A stretch of 64,000 nt of DNA from Streptacidiphilus jiangxiensis (GTDB lineage: Bacteria > Actinomycetota > Actinomycetes > Streptomycetales > Streptomycetaceae). Positions 59,888-64,000 of this stretch are shown piece after piece (within the stretch, counting starts at the first letter, position 1; every line of letters starts with the position of its first letter). The notes below the pieces were generated by a model that did no database searches, had not been told where the DNA came from, and saw nothing but the letters and a program-made list of their open reading frames with translations. Both the position numbers and the translations under genes were made by a program. The stretch is from the NCBI RefSeq assembly GCF_900109465.1, contig NZ_FOAZ01000014.1, positions 186,001-250,000 on the forward strand. The letters run 5' to 3'.

Positions 59888-60285
59888 CGTTCTCGCCCCT
59901 CCGATGAGCATGAGAAGTCGTCAGCATCCCGTCTGCCATGGGCAACTCTGGCCGCAGACCAGACGCTATTCCCGCTGCTCCCGGCGCTGTGAGCCGTCCT
60001 GACGCGTTCCTGACGCGGCTCCTGTGAATGTTGTCGTCCCAGTGGCGGCGGGGTGGCTGCAGTCACACCGCACGGCGCTCTGCACCCCTGCGAGGCCCGG
60101 TCCGGGCGTCCGATTCGTTGTCCCGGACGCCCCACGCCGCGCGGGCGTCAAGGCGGCGTCAGAGTCGGACGCTCGGGCGCAGTGATCTCGTCAAGGCAGA
60201 CCGCACAGCAGCCCGCCGAGTGATCCCCTGGATCTTGAAGAGCGGCGACGAGAGTGTGCGCCGCGAACCCCGGAGGCGAACGGCC
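59888..60285. other. non-coding stretch, no clear signal
   Basis: About 400 bp between the divergent SAV_915 gene and the small Pro/Gln-rich gene. No open frame shows similarity. The region must hold the promoters of both genes, but I see no convincing -35/-10 pair. A GGAGG ribosome site for the small gene lies at its right end. Confidence 0.5.
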
Positions 60286-60468
60286 ATGAGCCAGTCAGTC
60301 ATCACTGCCCCACTCGAGCCGGCAGGGCAGTGGGAGCCCCTGTGGCCCCTGCCCCTCCTGCCCCTGCCGCAGCCGCAGCCGCAACCGCGCGCGGCCGACG
60401 ACACCGATGACGGCGCCGAGCCCAACTTCCACGCCGACTGTCGCATCGCCGCACGGTTCCTGATGTAG
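60286..60468 (+). CDS. small Pro/Gln-rich protein of unknown function
   Basis: A 60-residue open frame with a well-placed Shine-Dalgarno (GGAGG, 10 bases before ATG). It reads MSQSVITAPLEPAGQWEP, then a Trp/Leu/Pro/Gln run (WPLPLLPLPQPQPQP), an acidic patch (DDTDDGAE) and CRIAARFLM. No family is recognised. The good ribosome site and the sharply different thirds suggest a real small gene, but chance cannot be excluded. Confidence 0.4.
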   Translation: MSQSVITAPLEPAGQWEPLWPLPLLPLPQPQPQPRAADDTDDGAEPNFHADCRIAARFLM

Positions 60469-60778
60469 TCGTGGGCGCAGCGCGTCAGGGACGCGCAAGG
60501 CATCGACGCGGAACAGCAGACCCCGACCGACCGACCAGGACGAATCCCGCCGGCCGAGGAGTCCGGGCGCCCCGAACCATGACCGGAGACGACGAGGACA
60601 TCGGCTGATCACCGAACCGGACGTCGGTCACCGCTCAGAGCCCCGACCGTGGCTGGTGACCCGTCGCCGCGCCAGGCGGGACGTGCGGGGTTAGCCTGAG
60701 CTGAGGGCGTGCCGTGCAGACCGATCGGCGCCGACGCGCGGGCGTCCCTGGGCGCTGCCGTTCCCGCCGGAGATCCCG
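60469..60778. other. non-coding stretch before the DUF2254 gene
   Basis: About 310 bp without a recognisable gene. GGAG before the DUF2254 ATG is its only clear signal. Confidence 0.5.
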
Positions 60779-62143
60779 ATGCCGCGCACCTCCCGTTCCC
60801 GCAGCAGGGCCCGCGCGGCCGACTGGCGGCGTGAAGCGCGCCGCACCAACCTCTGGCTCGTGCCCGTGCTCGAGGCGCTCGCCGCCGCGGGTCTGTTCGC
60901 GATCACGCTGGGTGTGGACCGTGCCGCCTACAACGGCACCGTCCAGCTGCCCAGCTGGGTACTCAGTGGTAGCGCCGACGGGGCACGGCAGGTCCTGACC
61001 ACGATCGCCGCCGCCGTCATCACCGTCGTCGGCTTGGTCTTCTCGATCACCATCGTCGCACTCACCCTGGCCTCCACCCAGTTCGGGCCACGGATGCTGC
61101 GCAACTTCATCCGCGACCGCGGCACCCAGCTCACCCTCGGGACCTTCGTCGCCACGTTCCTCTACGCCGTGCTCGTCCTGGTCGCGATCAGTCCCGGCCC
61201 GCACGGCGACTTCGTGCCGCACCTGTCCATCACCACCACCCTCGCGCTGACCCTGGTCGACCTGGCGACGCTGATCTACTTCATCAACCACATCGCCCGT
61301 TCCATCCAGCTGCCACAGGTCGTCGCCTCCATCGCACACGACCTCGCGGACGCCATCGAGGACCAGAGCGCCCTGGGTGCGACAGGCACCGACGCGCCGG
61401 AGCGCCCCGAGCGCGGGCTCTCGCCGACCGAGCTGCTCGACCGGATGCGGACCGAGGGCGCCGTCATCACCACCTCCGCCAGTGGCTACCTCCAGTACCT
61501 GCGCCATGACCGCCTGGTCCGCATCGCCCGCGACGCCGACGCCGTGATCCACGTTCCCTACCGGCCCGGCCACTTCCTGGTCCAGGGCCACCCGCTGGCC
61601 TACGTGTGGCCTCCGCAGGCCGCGGCCCAGGTCACCGCGACCCTGCGCCGCGGCCACGTCACCGGCCCCTACCGCACCCTCACCCAGGACGTGTCCTTCG
61701 GCTTCGACCAGCTCGTGGAGATAGGTCTGCGCGCCCTGTCCGCGGCCGTCAACGACACCTTCACCGCGATCACCTGCATCGACTGGCTCGGCGACTGCCT
61801 GTGCCGGATCACCACCACCTGGCAGCCCCAGCACGTGCACCGCGACCATCACGGGTACGTCCGCGTCATCGCCCACCAACCGGATTACGACCGCCTCGTG
61901 CGGCGCTCCTTCGAGAAGATCCGGCAGGCGTCCGTCGGCATGCCCGCCGTGATGATCCGCCAGCTCGACGCACTCGACAAGGTCATGCGCCAGACCCAGG
62001 CCCCTGAACGACGCAAGCTCCTGATGGAACAGGCGGACCTGGTCCTGCACACCTGCGAGGCCACCGTTCCCGAACCCTCCGACCGCGCCGACGTCGAACG
62101 CAGCCACCAGGCTGTCCGCACCACCTACGAACAGCTCGGTTGA
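60779..62143 (+). CDS. DUF2254 membrane protein
   Basis: A 454-residue protein with four hydrophobic segments in the first ~180 residues (LWLVPVLEALAAAGLFAITLGV, AAAVITVVGLVFSITIVALTLA, LGTFVATFLYAVLVLVAIS, LALTLVDLATLIYFINHIA) and a soluble C-terminal part. The family hallmark LASTQFGPRMLRNFIRDRGTQLTLGTFVATF is complete, as is the later SFGFDQLVEIGLRALSAAVNDTFTAITCIDWLGDCL. DUF2254 proteins are predicted membrane proteins without an assigned role. Basic N-terminus, GGAG site, single gene. Confidence 0.92.
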   Translation: MPRTSRSRSRARAADWRREARRTNLWLVPVLEALAAAGLFAITLGVDRAAYNGTVQLPSWVLSGSADGARQVLTTIAAAVITVVGLVFSITIVALTLASTQFGPRMLRNFIRDRGTQLTLGTFVATFLYAVLVLVAISPGPHGDFVPHLSITTTLALTLVDLATLIYFINHIARSIQLPQVVASIAHDLADAIEDQSALGATGTDAPERPERGLSPTELLDRMRTEGAVITTSASGYLQYLRHDRLVRIARDADAVIHVPYRPGHFLVQGHPLAYVWPPQAAAQVTATLRRGHVTGPYRTLTQDVSFGFDQLVEIGLRALSAAVNDTFTAITCIDWLGDCLCRITTTWQPQHVHRDHHGYVRVIAHQPDYDRLVRRSFEKIRQASVGMPAVMIRQLDALDKVMRQTQAPERRKLLMEQADLVLHTCEATVPEPSDRADVERSHQAVRTTYEQLG

Positions 62144-63121
62144 GCCCCAGCCGCTCGGGGCCGGGCTCGTCGGTCGGGGCCGGCTCCTGCCGGTACAGCC
62201 CTCTGCGCCGCTCGCGGCGGACCAGGACCCGGTCCCCCGCGAGCACGGCGATGAGCAGGACGACCAGAAGCGCTCCCGCGAGCAGTCGTGTCACGACCGC
62301 AAGCCTTCCAACAGGTCGGCCATGCCTGCGGCGTGACGCAGACGTCTTGACTCGCACCGAACGCTCCGGGCGTGATTGCCAACGGCGTCGATGCGCCAGG
62401 CTCTGTCCGCAGTCATCTGCTGCTGTGAGCTCGATCAGCTGCGGCTCCAGCGCCAGGTAGGCCGCGAGGCCGGAGCTCAGGGCAGAACCACTGTGCGCCC
62501 CGTCGACCCTGATCCGGGCAGTCCGGCGGCGAGCCGCGCCAGGTCTCGTCACCCGAGCGGAAGATCCGCGACATCCACCACGCGGTGACCTTCCTGCCAG
62601 GGCTGAGGAAGGTCGCCCCGCAGCGCGTCGGCGCCGCGCATCACGGCACCCGGCCTCCTCGTGCACAGCCATCGCCGACGGGGCGGAGCGATTCCGCGCG
62701 GCGATGAGGGCGGAGAAGGAGCTGGTCCGGACGAGCGGCACCCAGATCGACTTCTACGACGCCGAGGCCACGGCCGCCGAGGCTGCGGGCCGGGTCGCCG
62801 CGCACTTCATTCGCACGCGGGTCTGACCGTCGGCCGGGGACACCATCGCTGACCTGGGCTCTCGCCAAGATCACATCAAGACCTCAGCCCCCGGCGTCAG
62901 GGACCCGTCAGGGGCCGTGGCCGCCGGGCGCCGTCCGGTGTGGAATACCTGACGGCGGGGCCCGCCGCGCGCTTCGTGCTCACAGCGCGGCTTGCCCCGC
63001 CCCCAAGCCCCTGCGGGCCCGAACCTGACCCGACGGCCTTCCTCGGGCCCGCAGCGGAAACCCGGCCGGCCGGGACCACGGGAGCACTGCGCCGCTTCCC
63101 CGGATCCCGGCCGGACGTTCG
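62144..63121. other. intergenic stretch with degraded short frames
   Basis: Nearly 1 kb without an intact gene. On the minus strand a GTG at 62294 opens a short membrane-helix frame (TRLLAGALLVVLLIAVLAGDRVL, then a basic and an acidic tail), but it runs without a stop into the antisense of the DUF2254 gene, so it is doubtful. On the plus strand 62670-62826 reads IADGAERFRAAMRAEKELV and AAEAAGRVAAHF, which looks like a protein tail but was not identified. The rest shows nothing. Confidence 0.4.
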
Positions 63122-63320
63122 TCACACCTCGATGTGCGAGCCCATGATGACCGTGCGGTCGCGCGGGAGGCCGAAGTACTCCGCGGCGTCGGCGGTGATG
63201 TCGGAGGTCGCGATGAAGGGGGCACGGTCTCGGTCTCCACGGAGAGGATCACGATCTTCTGGTGCCGGACGTGGTTGTGCTCGACGTTGGCGCGCAGCGC
63301 CAGCGGCGCGGAGCCCGATC
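63122..63320 (-). pseudogene. frameshifted remnant of a KUP potassium transporter C-terminus
   Basis: Two pieces in different frames adjoin: LRANVEHNHVRHQKIVILSV, ending TETVP, then PFIATSDITADAAEYFGLPRDRTVIMGSHIEV and a stop. The first matches the 'N.ehN.vlH..vvilsv' segment and the second the extreme C-terminus of KUP/HAK-type K+ uptake proteins. The middle of the C-terminal domain and the whole membrane part are missing, so this is an inactive leftover. Confidence 0.65.
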
Positions 63321-63342
63321 ACGATGCCCTCCCGCGGGGAGG

Positions 63343-63930
63343 CTACTCGTGAGCCGCTCGGTCTGTCGTCGGCTCAGCGGGGAGGTGTTCGACCAGAACC
63401 GTCACCGCCTTCAGGAGTTCGACGAGCAGCTCCCGGTCGGTCAGCGCGACGCCGCCGTTAGCCTGGGGCGGGACGGCGGTCGCCGCTCGGTGCTCGGCGA
63501 GGACCCTGAGGCTGCCGGCGATCCGGTCGGGCAGCTCCCGCTCCGAGGGTGCTCGCAGGAAGCTCCACGCCTTGACCACGCGTTCGCGCGTGGAGGGGAG
63601 GACAGCGAACACAGCCAGCAGGACCACGTTCGCGGCGGCCACCGCGGCGACTCCCAGGCTGCAGGCATCCACCCAGCCCGCTGTGGGCGTGAAGAACGGA
63701 TGAGCCGTGCCGAGCGCCCACAACAGGAGCAGTGGCGCCGCCACCGCGCTCAGGTCGACCGCACTGAGCACGAAGACGATCAGTTTGGTCCGAGCGCCCG
63801 TCGGCAGGTCCCCGCCCAACACGATCCCCAACCCGGCGAAGCCGATCGTGAAACACACGGCCAGCGTGCCGGCGAGCGTACTGAGGAACAGCGACGGGTC
63901 GGCCGACGGGCCGACGGCGACAAGTGACAT
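63343..63930 (-). CDS. predicted membrane protein, function unknown
   Basis: About 195 residues with three hydrophobic segments (LAVCFTIGFAGLGIVLGG; LSAVDLSAVAAPLLLLWALG; SLGVAAVAAANVVLLAVFAVL) and a soluble C-terminal third (RERVVKAWSFLRAPSEREL, LTDRELLVELLKAVTVLVEHL). The ATG at 63930 has a strong GGAGGGGGAG; an ATG 15 codons upstream lacks one. No family is recognised with confidence. It lies 20 bp from the KUP remnant. Confidence 0.65.
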   Translation of the reverse strand: MSLVAVGPSADPSLFLSTLAGTLAVCFTIGFAGLGIVLGGDLPTGARTKLIVFVLSAVDLSAVAAPLLLLWALGTAHPFFTPTAGWVDACSLGVAAVAAANVVLLAVFAVLPSTRERVVKAWSFLRAPSERELPDRIAGSLRVLAEHRAATAVPPQANGGVALTDRELLVELLKAVTVLVEHLPAEPTTDRAAHE

Positions 63931-64000
63931 GAGCTCCCCCTCCGTCGCTTCCAGCGTGCCAGGCCCCACCGACAACGGGGAACCGGTAAACCGCTGCCGG

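Noticed and set aside
62150-62294. Small minus-strand membrane protein (GTG at 62294)
   Set aside because: It lacks a timely stop and runs into the antisense of the DUF2254 gene; kept only as a note in the intergenic entry.

Overview
The window is about 70% GC or higher, with strong third-position G/C bias. It has many Tat/Sec-exported enzymes with ricin-type lectin tails, dense regulator–transporter pairs, and actinobacterial families such as SAV_915, SCO7613-like and DUF6368-like proteins. This points to a soil actinomycete of the Streptomycetaceae type (Streptomyces, Kitasatospora or Streptacidiphilus). I found no rRNA, tRNA, CRISPR array, intact transposon or recognisable biosynthetic core enzyme. 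It reads as a chromosomal 'accessory metabolism' stretch.

Layout. 0-5 kb: tail of an NCS1-type permease, an exported agmatine-deiminase-family protein, a DJ-1/PfpI gene divergent from a MocR regulator, a CarD-like small protein, and a cold-shock gene with a strong terminator that runs into the opposing SUKH-like gene. 5-13.5 kb: three large secreted ricin-lectin proteins on the minus strand, including a clear GH59 galactocerebrosidase and a GH95-like enzyme, behind one good promoter and with an internal hairpin. 13.5-24 kb: an FGE-fold protein, then a PucR regulator divergent from a tightly coupled operon of an S-methyl-thiohydantoin-desulfurase-like (DUF917) protein, a hydantoinase A-like protein and a full peptide/nickel-type ABC importer. 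24-33 kb: a LacI-controlled sugar module (GH93-like arabinanase, LacI regulator, sugar ABC importer, GH3 enzyme) tied together by three copies of a 13-bp operator.

33-38.3 kb: a scar of aldo/keto reductase and IS5-type transposase remnants, an LprG/P55-like lipoprotein–MFS pair, and a large SCO7613-like membrane protein. 38.4-46 kb: an amine/amino-acid cluster (LysR, agmatinase-type ureohydrolase, group II PLP decarboxylase, M20 amidohydrolase, MFS transporter, Lrp/AsnC regulator). 46-48 kb: an MFS exporter with its TetR regulator and a large inverted repeat just upstream. 48-54.3 kb: an XRE–NB-ARC–TPR STAND regulator divergent from a secreted subtilase-like protein that lacks a catalytic domain, followed by an S53 (sedolisin) peptidase.

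54.3-64 kb is a zone of gene decay. Intact small genes (a nucleoside deaminase, DUF6368-like, DUF1254, SAV_915, DUF2254 and a membrane protein) alternate with broken pieces of an amidohydrolase, a tyrosine integrase, a phage-type zinc-ribbon protein, a DUF1214 protein, a PucR-type regulator and a KUP potassium transporter. No single locus is a convincing wholly new system. The most interesting candidates are the LacI/CGAAAG regulon, the GH59 lectin-enzyme operon, the thiohydantoin/hydantoin operon and the catalytic-domain-less subtilase paired with a sedolisin and a STAND ATPase.
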